A stretch of DNA of 64,000 bases from Profundibacter amoris (GTDB lineage Bacteria > Pseudomonadota > Alphaproteobacteria > Rhodobacterales > Rhodobacteraceae): contig NZ_CP032125.1 of the NCBI RefSeq assembly GCF_003544895.1, forward strand, positions 572,001 to 636,000. Reading direction: 5' to 3'. The notes under the pieces are model-generated. The model had not been told where the DNA came from. It did no database searches and saw only the letters and a list, made by a program, of their open reading frames with translations. Of the stretch, positions 45,268 to 55,416 are shown in pieces; positions within the stretch are counted from its first letter, which is position 1; the number at the start of each line of letters is the position of its first letter. Both the position numbers and the translations under genes were made by a program.

Positions 45268-46923
45268 TCACCTCACAAACTTCTTGAACTTCACCCGCTT
45301 CGGCTCCAGCGCATCCGCCCCCAGACGGCGTTTCTTGTCTTCCTCATAATCCTCGAAGTTGCCCTCGAACCACTCAACATGGGCTTCGCCCTCGAACGCC
45401 AGAATGTGGGTGCAAATCCGGTCCAGAAAGAAGCGATCGTGCGAGATGACCACGGCACAGCCGGCGAAATCGACCAGCGCGTCCTCGAGTGCGCGCAGGG
45501 TTTCCACATCGAGATCATTGGTTGGCTCATCGAGCAGCAGCACGTTACCGCCGGAGCGCAGCAGCCGCGCCATGTGGACGCGGTTGCGCTCGCCCCCTGA
45601 CAGCATCGCCAGCTTCTTCTGCTGGTCGCCACCCTTGAAGTTGAACGCCGAGCAATAGGCGCGCGAGTTCATTTCCGCATCGCCCAGCATGATGATGTCC
45701 TGACTGTCGGTGATCGCCTCCCACACAGTCGCGTTGTCGTCCAGATCGTCGCGGGACTGATCGACGTAGGACAGCTGCACCGTATCGCCAAATGTGACGG
45801 TGCCGGCGTCGGGTTGTTCCTGCCCTGTCATCATCCGGAACAGCGTGGTTTTACCGGCACCATTGGGGCCGATCACACCGACAATCGCACCGGGCGGGAC
45901 GGTGAAATCAAGGTCCTCGATCAACAGTTTGTCGCCCATGGCTTTCTTCAGCCCTTCGACCTGGATTACCTTGCCACCAAGGCGCGGGCCGTTGGGAATG
46001 ATGATCTGCGCCTTGCCCATTTTTTCGCGCTCGGACATGTTGGCCATGTCGTTATAGGCGTTGATACGGGCCTTGGATTTGGCCTGGCGGGCTTTGGGGG
46101 ATGCGCGCATCCATTCCAGCTCGCGCTCCAGCGTTTTCTGGCGGGATTTATCCTCGCGGGCCTCTTTGGCCAGACGCTTGGATTTTTGCTCCAACCATGA
46201 GGAATAGTTGCCCTCCCACGGCACGCCTTGGCCGCGGTCCAGTTCCAGAATCCAGCTGGTGATGTCGTCGAGGAAATAGCGGTCGTGGGTGACAATCAGG
46301 ATGGTGCCCTTGTAATCCATCAGGTGCTGTTGCAGCCAGGCGATGGTTTCGGCATCTAGGTGGTTTGTCGGCTCGTCCAGCAGTAGCATGTCGGGCGCTT
46401 CCAGCAGCAGTTTGCACAGCGCAACGCGGCGCAATTCACCGCCAGAAAGGGTCGAGACATCGGCGTCATCTGGGGGGCATCGCAGGGCCTCCATGCTGAC
46501 ATCGATCTGTGCGTCCAGATCCCACAGGTTCTGCGCGTCGATCTCGTCTTGCAGTTTGGCCATTTCGTCTGCGGTTTCGTCCGAGTAATTCATGGCCAGT
46601 TCGTTATAGCGGTCCAGAATGGCCTTCTTTTCGGCGACCCCCAGCATCACGTTTTCACGCACGGTCAGGGATGTGTCCAGCGTGGGTTCCTGCGGTAGAT
46701 AGCCCACCTTGGCACCTTCGGCGACCCATGCTTCACCGGTGAAATCCTTATCCATGCCGGCCATGATTTTCATCAGGGTGGATTTGCCAGACCCGTTCAC
46801 CCCGACCACGCCGATTTTCACACCGGGCAGGAAATTCAGGTGGATATTTTCAAACAGCTTTTTGCCGCCGGGATAGGTTTTGGACACGCCGTCCATGAAG
46901 TATACATATTGATAGGCCGCCAT
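45268..46923 (-). CDS. ettA: Energy-dependent translational throttle protein EttA (ABC-F)
   Basis: 551 residues from the ATG at 46923 (AGGAG upstream). Two ABC domains: first GVNGSGKST, LSGGELRRVAL; second GPNGAGKTT, LSGGERNRVHMARLL. The linker contains the helix ASPKARQAKSKARINAYNDM used to bind the ribosomal exit site. EttA controls the first elongation steps according to ATP/ADP. It is a core gene, but here is flanked by a PIN gene behind and a KAP NTPase in front. Confidence 0.95.
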   Translation of the reverse strand: MAAYQYVYFMDGVSKTYPGGKKLFENIHLNFLPGVKIGVVGVNGSGKSTLMKIMAGMDKDFTGEAWVAEGAKVGYLPQEPTLDTSLTVRENVMLGVAEKKAILDRYNELAMNYSDETADEMAKLQDEIDAQNLWDLDAQIDVSMEALRCPPDDADVSTLSGGELRRVALCKLLLEAPDMLLLDEPTNHLDAETIAWLQQHLMDYKGTILIVTHDRYFLDDITSWILELDRGQGVPWEGNYSSWLEQKSKRLAKEAREDKSRQKTLERELEWMRASPKARQAKSKARINAYNDMANMSEREKMGKAQIIIPNGPRLGGKVIQVEGLKKAMGDKLLIEDLDFTVPPGAIVGVIGPNGAGKTTLFRMMTGQEQPDAGTVTFGDTVQLSYVDQSRDDLDDNATVWEAITDSQDIIMLGDAEMNSRAYCSAFNFKGGDQQKKLAMLSGGERNRVHMARLLRSGGNVLLLDEPTNDLDVETLRALEDALVDFAGCAVVISHDRFFLDRICTHILAFEGEAHVEWFEGNFEDYEEDKKRRLGADALEPKRVKFKKFVR

Positions 46924-46988
46924 GAGGGTGCTCCTGAATGGGGTTTTGATTTGAGGCCTGAATAACGAAGGGAGGGAAGAGAGGCAAT

Positions 46989-48326
46989 CTACTCTATATC
47001 CAAAGTGCGAATTGTTCCCCAAAGCAGTCCGGCCAACCGGGGGACGATATCACCCCGGTTGTTTGTTTGGGCGGGGGGCCATCCAGAGGCTCTTTGATCG
47101 TTTTCAGGCCAATTCAAGTCTTCCTCAAGGCAGAATGACCATCGGTTTATTGCTTCGTCCAAAAAACTCGGATCGGGAACTGTGCGGTTCGCACGCAGAC
47201 CTAACGTCTTCTGAACCGTTTCAAAGGGCAGTTCTCCCTCGCGTGCCAGTACGGCAGTATCTGGGTCAATCGATTCCATAATCAAGAGGCCGGCCAATAT
47301 GTGTGCATCCGGCCGATAGGCTAGCTTGTTTCTAGCGGGGGCAAGTATTGCAGAGGTTACCAGCCTTTCACAAGATCGAAGATTGGGCAATCTATCAGGA
47401 GGCATGTTCTCTAAATAGCAATTGATAAAATCGAGATATTGATCTTCTGTTAAGCCTTGAGTTTCGGCAAGCTTTTTAAAGTATTCGAAGCTGCCTTTAT
47501 TGTATTTATTCCATTTATCACCCTCTACAGAAAACTTTACGTTTATGAATTTCTGCAGGTATTTCCCTGCGTCAATTTCTGCCCCGTATCTGCTTCGAAC
47601 ACTATTTTGCAACTCATTCAAATTCACCCCCAACACAAAATGCACATTATCCACGGCAAAGAAGTGCTTTATCACCTCTAGCATGGTTAACGCATAGTCA
47701 GGGCGGCAGCGGTCCAGCTCGTCGATGATGATGACGATTTTCTGCGGGATGCCATCGTTGTCCGGCTCTGTTAGTTTCCTAAGCGCAGTTCGGAATTCTT
47801 TCATTGCGGCGCGCCGTCCATCTTCTTTCTTCCAGAAGTTTTCGGACGCTTTGCTTAACTCCTCGTTGCTTGAAGCTACTACTGCATCCCCCACAGCACC
47901 GGCTATTTCACTTACTCCGGCAGTTGCGGCAGCCAAGCCAATACGCGTAGCAGGGCGCCATACCTTTGAAACGGCCTTCTTGGCTGCTCCTATCGCCTTG
48001 CCCGCTTTTGAATTTGGGTCGAACTGGTCAGAGAGCACCCCCGTTAAAGCAATCAGGGGGTCAACTAGGTAATCATGTTCGAAAGCATCAAAATAGATAA
48101 CCTTGGCCTTGCCGTCATTCTCATTGGTATGTGCTCCGGTCCAGCATTTCAGAAAGAACGACTTGCCGCTGCCCCATGATCCGTCCAGCGCGATAACAAT
48201 CGGGTCTTCGGTTTTTTCAACCAATTCCGACAGCACCTTGCCAGTTTTGGCGCGACCCAGTTGACAATGCTTGTCAAACCCGTCTTTGCCGATATCAATG
48301 TCAGGCTCTTTTATTGTCAGGCGCAT
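46989..48326 (-). CDS. KAP-family P-loop NTPase
   Basis: 445 residues from the ATG at 48326, with GGAG upstream; the frame opens at 48338. Walker A is GSWGSGKS (residues 49-56) and Walker B is IVIIIDELDRCRP (197-209), with the hydrophobic insert between them (WRPATRIGLAAATAGVSEIAG) usual in KAP NTPases, which bind membranes. KAP proteins are often linked to phage defence or abortive infection. It lies 65 bp before ettA on the same strand. The 3' half is AT-rich. Function here is unknown. Confidence 0.85.
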   Translation of the reverse strand: MRLTIKEPDIDIGKDGFDKHCQLGRAKTGKVLSELVEKTEDPIVIALDGSWGSGKSFFLKCWTGAHTNENDGKAKVIYFDAFEHDYLVDPLIALTGVLSDQFDPNSKAGKAIGAAKKAVSKVWRPATRIGLAAATAGVSEIAGAVGDAVVASSNEELSKASENFWKKEDGRRAAMKEFRTALRKLTEPDNDGIPQKIVIIIDELDRCRPDYALTMLEVIKHFFAVDNVHFVLGVNLNELQNSVRSRYGAEIDAGKYLQKFINVKFSVEGDKWNKYNKGSFEYFKKLAETQGLTEDQYLDFINCYLENMPPDRLPNLRSCERLVTSAILAPARNKLAYRPDAHILAGLLIMESIDPDTAVLAREGELPFETVQKTLGLRANRTVPDPSFLDEAINRWSFCLEEDLNWPENDQRASGWPPAQTNNRGDIVPRLAGLLWGTIRTLDIE

Positions 48327-48381
48327 TTGGCACTCCAATGATGGAAAAGAATTGGGTAGACTTTATCAAATGTATCAAAAA

Positions 48382-48422
48382 CTTCCATATGCGGCGAAGG
48401 GCCCGCGCATCGACCTGTGGGC
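48382..48422 (+). repeat. Duplicated nadD 5' fragment (41 bp)
   Basis: This stretch matches 49591-49632, the start of nadD, at 38 of 41 positions plus one 1-base gap. It is in the spacer between the divergent KAP and aldo/keto reductase genes. It encodes no known product on its own. Confidence 0.7.
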
Positions 48423-48505
48423 AATCATTTGAATTGCCCGTCTCGACGAATAGTGCGGCATCGGGTATCCCTGCTGCGGTCCCCATACTGCAGGAAAAAG
48501 CCGCC

Positions 48506-49573
48506 ATGACAAAACCCGAGCGCCCGCCAAAACAATTTCCGCCCGTCTATCGGGCTGCCGAGGACCGGTATGAAAAGATGGTTTACCGCCGTTGTGGCAA
48601 GTCGGGGGTCAGGCTTCCGGCCGTATCCCTGGGGCTGTGGCACAATTTCGGCGAGGACACGCCGCATGACATAAAACGCGCGATGTGCCGCACAGCGTTT
48701 GATCTCGGGATCACCCATTTCGATCTGGCCAATAATTACGGCCCGCCCGCCGGCAGTGCAGAACTGGCCTTCGGGGAAATCCTGCGCACCGATTTTGCCG
48801 GTTACCGGGACGAGCTGATTATATCTTCCAAGGCCGGATATGACATGTGGCCCGGCCCTTATGGCGAATGGGGCAGCCGGAAATACCTGATTGCATCCTG
48901 TGATGCGTCACTGGAACGGATGGGGCTGGACTATGTCGATATTTTCTATTCTCACCGGTTTGACCCTGAAACCCCGCTAGAGGAAACCATGGGCGCGCTG
49001 GATCATATCGTGCGCTCGGGGCGGGCGCTCTATGTCGGGATTTCATCCTATAATTCCGCGCGCACCCGCGAGGCGGTGGCGATACTGAAGGATCTGGGCA
49101 CCCCCTGCCTGATCCACCAGCCCAGTTACAACATGCTGAACCGCTGGGTGGAAAGCGACGGGCTGAAGGATACTTTGGCCGGGCTTGGCGTCGGCTCGAT
49201 CGCGTTTACGCCTTTGGCGCAGGGGATGCTGACGGGGAAATACCTGAAGGGCGTGCCGGAAGGCAGCCGCGCCACACAGGGCAAATCCCTGTTGCCGGGG
49301 ATGCTGAGCGATCATGCGTTGCAGGCCATTCGCGGGCTGAACGACATTGCGCAGCAGCGCGGGCAGACTTTGGCGCAGATGGCGATTGCATGGGTGCTGC
49401 GGGGCGGGGGGATCACCTCGGCCCTGATCGGGGCGTCACGGCCGGAACAGATTGTGGATTGTGTGGGTGCGGTCGGTAATCTGGAATTCAGCGCGGAGGA
49501 ACTGGCCGAGATCGATGCGCTGGCGGGGGACGAGGCGATCAACCTCTGGGCGCAATCGAGCGAGACGGACTAG
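48506..49573 (+). CDS. Aldo/keto reductase, YghZ type (L-glyceraldehyde 3-phosphate reductase)
   Basis: 355 residues from the ATG at 48506, where the family N-terminus begins ([28 protein letters not shown]); longer frames are dismissed. Motifs: [18 protein letters not shown] (Asp and Tyr), [11 protein letters not shown] (Lys) and [12 protein letters not shown] (His), and C-terminal GASRPEQI for NADPH. The enzyme reduces small aldehydes, L-glyceraldehyde 3-phosphate in E. coli YghZ. nadD follows 2 bp after. Confidence 0.88.
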   Translation: MTKPERPPKQFPPVYRAAEDRYEKMVYRRCGKSGVRLPAVSLGLWHNFGEDTPHDIKRAMCRTAFDLGITHFDLANNYGPPAGSAELAFGEILRTDFAGYRDELIISSKAGYDMWPGPYGEWGSRKYLIASCDASLERMGLDYVDIFYSHRFDPETPLEETMGALDHIVRSGRALYVGISSYNSARTREAVAILKDLGTPCLIHQPSYNMLNRWVESDGLKDTLAGLGVGSIAFTPLAQGMLTGKYLKGVPEGSRATQGKSLLPGMLSDHALQAIRGLNDIAQQRGQTLAQMAIAWVLRGGGITSALIGASRPEQIVDCVGAVGNLEFSAEELAEIDALAGDEAINLWAQSSETD

Positions 49574-49575
49574 GC

Positions 49576-50181
49576 GTGCCGGGGCAGGGGCTTCCATATG
49601 CGGCAAAGGGCCAGCGCATCGGCCTGCTGGGCGGGTCATTCGATCCGCCGCACCTTGGGCATGTGCATATTTCCAAAGCGGCGTTGAGGCGGTTCAATCT
49701 GGATCAGGTGTGGTGGCTGGTGTCGCCCGGCAACCCTTTGAAAAAGGATGCGCCAGCGGCGATGGAGAAGCGGCTGGCGGCCTGTCGGGCGATTGCGGAC
49801 CATCCGCGCATCAGGGTGACGGATTTCGAGGCACGGGTAGGGACGCGGTATACCGCCGAGACCTTGCAGGCCATATTTGCGCGGCGGCGCGGGGTCAGGT
49901 TTGTCTGGTTGATGGGGGCGGACAATCTGGCGCAATTCCATCGCTGGCAGCATTGGGAATGGATCATGGAAAACGTGCCTGTCGGGGTGATTGCGCGGCC
50001 CGGTGACCGGACTTCGGCGCGTATGTCCAAGGCGGCCAAGCGGTATGAGGGGTACCGGTTGCGCGGTTCACAGGCTGGAATATTGGCAGACAGCCCGCCG
50101 CCGGCGTGGTGTTTTATCAATGTGCCGATGGTGGATGTGTCCTCGACCCAGATACGGGCGCGGGGTGAGTGGGCGCGTTAA
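49576..50181 (+). CDS. nadD: Nicotinate-nucleotide adenylyltransferase
   Basis: 201 residues from a GTG two bases after the preceding stop; the reductase end overlaps the usual site region. [18 protein letters not shown] is the nucleotidyltransferase signature and [12 protein letters not shown] is the C-terminal motif. It adenylates nicotinate mononucleotide in NAD synthesis. Its 5' end is duplicated at 48382-48422. Confidence 0.93.
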   Translation: MPGQGLPYAAKGQRIGLLGGSFDPPHLGHVHISKAALRRFNLDQVWWLVSPGNPLKKDAPAAMEKRLAACRAIADHPRIRVTDFEARVGTRYTAETLQAIFARRRGVRFVWLMGADNLAQFHRWQHWEWIMENVPVGVIARPGDRTSARMSKAAKRYEGYRLRGSQAGILADSPPPAWCFINVPMVDVSSTQIRARGEWAR

Positions 50182-50244
50182 AATAGGAGGCAGCCTGCAA
50201 AACGCCATTGTCCTTGACCGGCGGGTTTGGTTTACTGCGCCATT

Positions 50245-51735
50245 ATGAAGGGTCAATTTTCAAGACGGTTTATTCTGGGGGCTTTACTGGCCAGTGCTGC
50301 GGATGTGGCATGGGGTGATGCGCCGAAGGTTTCGATCCGGCCGGTGCCGCGGGCCGGCAATTTTCACAAACAGGCGGTGAAGGGGGCGGATGCCCTGATC
50401 GCGGCGGCGCGGTTGGGGGGCAAGGTCAGTTTTGTGGTGGCGGATGCCAAAACGGGGCTGATACTGGAAACCGCCAATCCGGTGTTGCCGCAGCCGCCTG
50501 CCAGTGTGACCAAGACGATCACATCGCTTTATGCGCTGGATACGCTGGGGGCGGGGTACAGGTTCAAGACACGGTTGATGGCAACAGGGCCGGTTGTGAA
50601 CGGGCGTCTTAAGGGCGATTTGGTACTGGTGGGCGGCGGGGATCCGACACTGGACACGGATGATCTGGCGGATATGGCGGCGGCGTTGAAACAGGCCGGC
50701 GTGCGCGAGGTTTCGGGCAAGTTCAAAGTCAATTCCAGCGCGTTGCCCTTTATCAAACAGATCGACAAAAGCCAGCCGGATTATCTGGGTTATAATCCTG
50801 CGGTATGCGGGCTGAACCTGAATTTCAATCGTGTGCATTTTGAATGGAAACGCAGTGCCAGCGGCTATGATGTGGCGATGGATGCGCGGACCAGGAAATA
50901 CCGCCCCGGCGTGCGGATCGCCAAAATGCGTGTGGTGGATCGGGATTTGCCGATCTACACCTACAAGGATTCCGGCGGGGTGGACAGTTGGACCGTGGCG
51001 CGGCGCGCCTTGGGGCGGAATGGCAGCCGCTGGTTGCCGGTGCGAAAACCGCACCTGTATGCGGCCGAGGTGTTCCAGACTATGGCGCGATCCCAAGGGA
51101 TCAGATTGCCGCGTGCGGTGGTGTCCAAAGGGGTGGCCAAGGGCACGGTTCTGGTCGAGCATAATAGCGAGCAATTGCAGGTTTTGCTGAAGGCTTTGTT
51201 GAAGTTTTCCAACAACATGACGGCCGAGGCGATCGGCATGACAGCCAGCGCGGCGCGGAGCGGAAACATCGGATCGCTCAAGGCATCGGCCAAGAAAATG
51301 ACGGACTGGACGGCCAGCCACACCGGTGCGCGCAAGTCGAAGTTTGTGGATCATTCCGGCTTGGGCACGGGGTCGCGGTTAACGGCGGGCGATATGGTAT
51401 CCGCGCTGGTGCGGCAGGGGCCGAACGGGTCACTGGCGCATTTGCTGAAACCGATTGCGTTGCGGGACGCGAACGGGCGGGTGATCAAGGGGCATCCGGT
51501 CAAGGTGCATGCCAAAACGGGGACGCTGAATTTTGTATCTGCCCTGGCGGGCTATGTGACCGCGCCGGATGGCACGCAACTGGCATTCGCAATGTTCATG
51601 GCCGACGAAAAACGCCGCGCAGGGGTGGCCAAATCGGACCGCGAGGCCCCGCAGGGGGCCAAGTCCTGGAACAAGGCGGCCAAGCGGTTGCAGCAGGCGT
51701 TGATTGAAAGATGGGCGACGCTTTACGGGACGTGA
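50245..51735 (+). CDS. dacB: D-alanyl-D-alanine carboxypeptidase/endopeptidase (PBP4 type)
   Basis: 496 residues from the ATG at 50245. The N-terminal SRRFILGALLASAA looks like a Tat signal. The penicillin-binding serine motif is PPASVTK (Ser87, Lys90), then FSNNMTAEAIG (SxN) and HAKTGTLNFVSALAGY (KTG 424-426). PBP4 trims or cuts peptidoglycan cross-links in the periplasm. It is in the order nadD-dacB, common in Rhodobacterales. Its end faces the membrane protein gene. Confidence 0.92.
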   Translation: MKGQFSRRFILGALLASAADVAWGDAPKVSIRPVPRAGNFHKQAVKGADALIAAARLGGKVSFVVADAKTGLILETANPVLPQPPASVTKTITSLYALDTLGAGYRFKTRLMATGPVVNGRLKGDLVLVGGGDPTLDTDDLADMAAALKQAGVREVSGKFKVNSSALPFIKQIDKSQPDYLGYNPAVCGLNLNFNRVHFEWKRSASGYDVAMDARTRKYRPGVRIAKMRVVDRDLPIYTYKDSGGVDSWTVARRALGRNGSRWLPVRKPHLYAAEVFQTMARSQGIRLPRAVVSKGVAKGTVLVEHNSEQLQVLLKALLKFSNNMTAEAIGMTASAARSGNIGSLKASAKKMTDWTASHTGARKSKFVDHSGLGTGSRLTAGDMVSALVRQGPNGSLAHLLKPIALRDANGRVIKGHPVKVHAKTGTLNFVSALAGYVTAPDGTQLAFAMFMADEKRRAGVAKSDREAPQGAKSWNKAAKRLQQALIERWATLYGT

Positions 51736-51784
51736 TGTTTCATACAAACGGTACATTTCAGCGCCCGTTTTGTACAATACAGCC

Positions 51785-53212
51785 CTATAGCGCCCCGATC
51801 AGATCGGCATAGCTGGAAAACACCCAAATCGTGCCATTGATCACTGCGCTGTGGTTCATCCTAAACAAATAGTAAAACAGGATGACCGGTAGCCAGATCG
51901 AGAGCGAGATCATACCGCAGACCATCGCCGAACCCTGCCAGCCGTCGATGTCCGAGCCTTCGCCACCGGAGGCCAGTTTTCTGATGGTCCAGTTGCGCAG
52001 GAAGGCGGGATACTGGATCAGAATGGTGGCAACCCCGACCATCAAATGCAGCAGGGTTGGCAATAATGTCGAGCCGAGCATCAGCGCCAGCCACCAGAAA
52101 TCAGACGGGTTGTTTTGCAACTGGTCGAACAGGGTGGAAAGATCAAGCAGCGGGGTGCCATCCTGTGGGCGGACCAGATGGATATAGCCGATCAATGCAA
52201 AGCCGAGCAGAAAGAAGACCGACAGGCCACCAAGGGTATCAAGCAGGGCGTTGAACCAGATTGGTTTTGTCAGGCCACGACGTAACAGATACCGGGTAAG
52301 GCCGGTCGAGGTGAAATCGGCGAGCGCATTGAAGATCGGGAAAATGGCGAAGAACAACAACAGATAGGTTGGAGAGGGGGATTCGGTGGTAGATAAACTA
52401 GGAACTTGTTGGACTGAAACTAATAGCAAGATAAGCAGGAGGATTAGATAAAGCATACGGAAAATAGGCTGGAAGCCGAACCTTGCCTCGGTAAAGGATA
52501 GTGCGGTGGCAACTGCAACTACAAAGGCGATTATACCCTTGAGACCGAGTATAAGGATAATTACGATTATGATTGCAGATATAGTTCCAGCTATGCCAAC
52601 GGTTACAAGTGCTAATGCAATAATACCTGCAAATGCGAGGTCTGTTGGCAGTTCGACCCGATTTCCAACGGAAAATATGAAGAATGAACCGCCTAATAAA
52701 ACCAATAACTTGAGAATGGAAATTGGTGTGCGCAAACCGAATACTGTTTTTCTGTGAAACAAAAAAACATAAGAAAACAACAGGGCTAAAAACCAGAAAA
52801 ATACAATAACTCGTGCTGTTGCTGATCCAGCCGGTGCAATCAGGGTATTGCCCAGTTGTAGAGGGCTGCCGAAAATCCATTGCCCGACAAAGCCAAGCAC
52901 CGGATAGGCGATGGCCAGCAAGGTTGACAGATTGATCAACCCGTGACTAAAGGCGATGCGGGCGGAGTTGGCTTGTGCTATTAGTTCGTGGACGGAAAGG
53001 GTCCGGTCAATCCGGTCTAGAATACGCCCCATGGTGCGCCTGTAGCGGGCTTTCCAGTTGTTTTGATATAGGTCGCCGATCCAGCGTTTGCGGTTGGTGT
53101 TATTTTCCCACAGCTTGCCATAGGGGCTGGTGGTCAGCAGGAATACCAATGTGAAAAAAGGGCCGAACACGAACCAGCCCTTTGCCCAAAGAAATGCAAG
53201 TATTTGTCCCAT
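51785..53212 (-). CDS. Large membrane protein of unknown function
   Basis: 475 residues with about ten or eleven hydrophobic segments, starting MGQILAFLWAKGWFVFGPFF. The middle, around 52390-52880, is AT-rich and encodes a run of helices (LALVTVGIAGTISAIIIVII and LYLILLLILLLVSVQQVPS), while both ends are GC-rich; this may be only a membrane-codon effect. I do not recognise a family. It is convergent with dacB and upstream of the TerB-like gene on the same strand. Confidence 0.65.
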   Translation of the reverse strand: MGQILAFLWAKGWFVFGPFFTLVFLLTTSPYGKLWENNTNRKRWIGDLYQNNWKARYRRTMGRILDRIDRTLSVHELIAQANSARIAFSHGLINLSTLLAIAYPVLGFVGQWIFGSPLQLGNTLIAPAGSATARVIVFFWFLALLFSYVFLFHRKTVFGLRTPISILKLLVLLGGSFFIFSVGNRVELPTDLAFAGIIALALVTVGIAGTISAIIIVIILILGLKGIIAFVVAVATALSFTEARFGFQPIFRMLYLILLLILLLVSVQQVPSLSTTESPSPTYLLLFFAIFPIFNALADFTSTGLTRYLLRRGLTKPIWFNALLDTLGGLSVFFLLGFALIGYIHLVRPQDGTPLLDLSTLFDQLQNNPSDFWWLALMLGSTLLPTLLHLMVGVATILIQYPAFLRNWTIRKLASGGEGSDIDGWQGSAMVCGMISLSIWLPVILFYYLFRMNHSAVINGTIWVFSSYADLIGAL

Positions 53213-53281
53213 TGTTTCACGCCCTTACGCCGCCTCAACCTAGCGTAGTTTAGGGCGCGAATTGGCGCAAGGTTTTATACG

Positions 53282-53704
53282 TTACGGCAACACATGCCTT
53301 GCCCGTGCGCCGCGCTCGATCGCGGCGGCGTGCAGGCGGTCGATGTTGAATTCATAGCGGATTTCCTCGAGCAGGCGCAGTTCGGCCTCTTTCAGTTGCC
53401 CGTCCGCCGCGGCCACATCGCAGGCCAGCGCATAGGCGGTTTCATACAGCCGTTCGGGCAGGTCGTTGCGGATCAGGCCGAACAGGGCGTCCAGTCCGTC
53501 TTCTTCACCGAACAGGTCGAACACGGTTTGCGACACGGTTTTCACCCGATCCATATCATAGCCCGCAAACACCGGCAGGTGGTTGACGATGGCCTGTATG
53601 GTCACAAGTTCCGAGGTGCGGATGTTTTCATCCGAGGCCGATACGGCAATCATCACAGCGACAAGGCAATCCTGCGGGGTCAGCGAATGGGGGATCTGGT
53701 TCAC
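53282..53704 (-). CDS. TerB-family (tellurite-resistance-like) protein
   Basis: 140 residues, all helical, with [26 protein letters not shown] and [26 protein letters not shown], the repeated acidic helix pairs of the TerB/COG3793 fold. The metal-binding acidic residues (SASDE, AAADG) are there. Its role is unknown; many such genes are not tied to tellurite. It faces away from lysS. Confidence 0.85.
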   Translation of the reverse strand: MNQIPHSLTPQDCLVAVMIAVSASDENIRTSELVTIQAIVNHLPVFAGYDMDRVKTVSQTVFDLFGEEDGLDALFGLIRNDLPERLYETAYALACDVAAADGQLKEAELRLLEEIRYEFNIDRLHAAAIERGARARHVLP

Positions 53705-53826
53705 GATATAATCCTAAATATGGGGTATTCTATCAGGCCAGAATATTGACGCGGGCGGGACAGGGCAATAGGGACGTTTGCAAAGACGGGTGTAATTGCC
53801 CAAAACCTGCCGAGAAAGTGAAACAA

Positions 53827-55404
53827 ATGTCCGAACTGCGTGAAGCCGCGATGAATTCCAAAGCCTGGCCCTTTGAAGAGGCGCGCCGCGTTTTGAAACG
53901 GCTGAACGGCAAGACGCCGGATAAGGGCTATGTTTTGTTCCAGACCGGCTATGGTCCGTCGGGCCTGCCGCATATCGGCACCTTTGGCGAAGTGGCGCGC
54001 ACAACAATGGTGCGCCGCGCGTTTGAAGCGTTAAGCGACATTCCGACCAAGCTGATTTGTTTTTCCGATGATATGGACGGGTTTCGCAAGGTGCCCGGCA
54101 ATCTGCCCAATCAGGAAATGCTGGCCGAGGATCTGAACCTGCCATTGACTAAGGTGCGCGATCCGTTCGGCACGCACGAGGGGTTCGCCCAGCACAACAA
54201 CGCGCGGCTGTGTGCGTTTCTGGACAGTTTCGGGTTTGAGTATGAATTTGCGTCTTCGACAGAGTATTATACCAGCGGCAAATTCGATGATGCCCTGCTG
54301 ACGGCGCTGGAGCGGTTTGACAAGATCATGGAGATCATGCTGCCGACCCTGGGGGCCGAGCGGCAGGCGACCTATTCGCCGTTCCTGCCGATTTCGCCCA
54401 AGACCGGACATGTGCTGCAAGTGCCGACGCTGGAACGCAATGTGGAAAAAGGCACGATCGTTTACGAGGAACCGGATGGCGAGCGGGTCGAGGTGCCTGT
54501 GACCGGCGGCCATGTGAAATTGCAATGGAAGCCGGATTGGGGCATGCGCTGGGCTGCGCTGGGTGTGGATTACGAAATGTCGGGCAAGGATCTGATCGAC
54601 AGCGTGACGCAATCCAGCAAGATTTGTGCGGCCCTCGGGGCGCGGCCTCCAGTCAGCCTGTCGTATGAATTGTTCAACGACGAGCAGGGGCAGAAGATTT
54701 CCAAGTCCAAGGGTAATGGTCTGACGATGGAGGAATGGCTGGCCTATGCGCCGCCGGAATCCTTGCAGTATTTCATGTATCTGAAACCGAAAACCGCCAA
54801 GCGGCTGTATTTCGATGTGATCCCCAAAGCGGTGGATGAATATCACCAGCAGTTGCGGGCCTATCCGACGCAGGATCTGAAGGCGCAGTTGAACAATCCG
54901 GTCTGGCATTTGCACGAGGGCAACCCGCCCGAAAGCAAAATGGTGGTGCCCTTTGCGATGTTGTTGAATCTGGCCAGCGTGGCCGCGGCCGAGGACAAGG
55001 ACGCCTTGTGGGGATTCATCAAGCGCTATGCGCCGGATGCCAGCCCGAAAACCCATGCCGATCTGGATGCGGCGGCGGGCTATGCGGTGAAGTATTACAA
55101 CGACTTTGTGAAGCCGCAGAAAACCTATCGACTGCCCGACGACAAGGAACGTGCTGCGATGCAGGATTTGGTTGAGCGCCTGAAGGCGTGGGATGGCGGT
55201 CTGGATGGCGACGCGCTGCAATCCATGGTGTTTGCTGTGGGCAAGGAACACGGGTTCGAGCCGCTGCGGGACTGGTTCAAGGCGTTATACGAGGTGCTTT
55301 TGGGCGCATCCCAAGGGCCACGTTTTGGCGGATTCATTGCGCTTTATGGTGTGGATGAAACCGTGGCGGTGATCGAAAAGGCGCTGGCGGGCGGGTTGGT
55401 TTAA
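53827..55404 (+). CDS. lysS: Lysyl-tRNA synthetase, class I
   Basis: 525 residues from the ATG at 53827. The HIGH-like motif is [10 protein letters not shown] and the KMSKS-like motif is [11 protein letters not shown], proof of a class I enzyme. Most bacteria use class II LysRS; class I is usual in alphaproteobacteria. It charges tRNA-Lys. A methyltransferase gene follows 12 nt after and is probably co-transcribed. Confidence 0.95.
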   Translation: MSELREAAMNSKAWPFEEARRVLKRLNGKTPDKGYVLFQTGYGPSGLPHIGTFGEVARTTMVRRAFEALSDIPTKLICFSDDMDGFRKVPGNLPNQEMLAEDLNLPLTKVRDPFGTHEGFAQHNNARLCAFLDSFGFEYEFASSTEYYTSGKFDDALLTALERFDKIMEIMLPTLGAERQATYSPFLPISPKTGHVLQVPTLERNVEKGTIVYEEPDGERVEVPVTGGHVKLQWKPDWGMRWAALGVDYEMSGKDLIDSVTQSSKICAALGARPPVSLSYELFNDEQGQKISKSKGNGLTMEEWLAYAPPESLQYFMYLKPKTAKRLYFDVIPKAVDEYHQQLRAYPTQDLKAQLNNPVWHLHEGNPPESKMVVPFAMLLNLASVAAAEDKDALWGFIKRYAPDASPKTHADLDAAAGYAVKYYNDFVKPQKTYRLPDDKERAAMQDLVERLKAWDGGLDGDALQSMVFAVGKEHGFEPLRDWFKALYEVLLGASQGPRFGGFIALYGVDETVAVIEKALAGGLV

Positions 55405-55416
55405 GGCAAAACGGAT

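Noticed and set aside
48314-48505. Longer N-terminus of the aldo/keto reductase
   Set aside because: The 64 extra residues contain the nadD fragment and no family sequence; the ATG at 48506 suits the family start.
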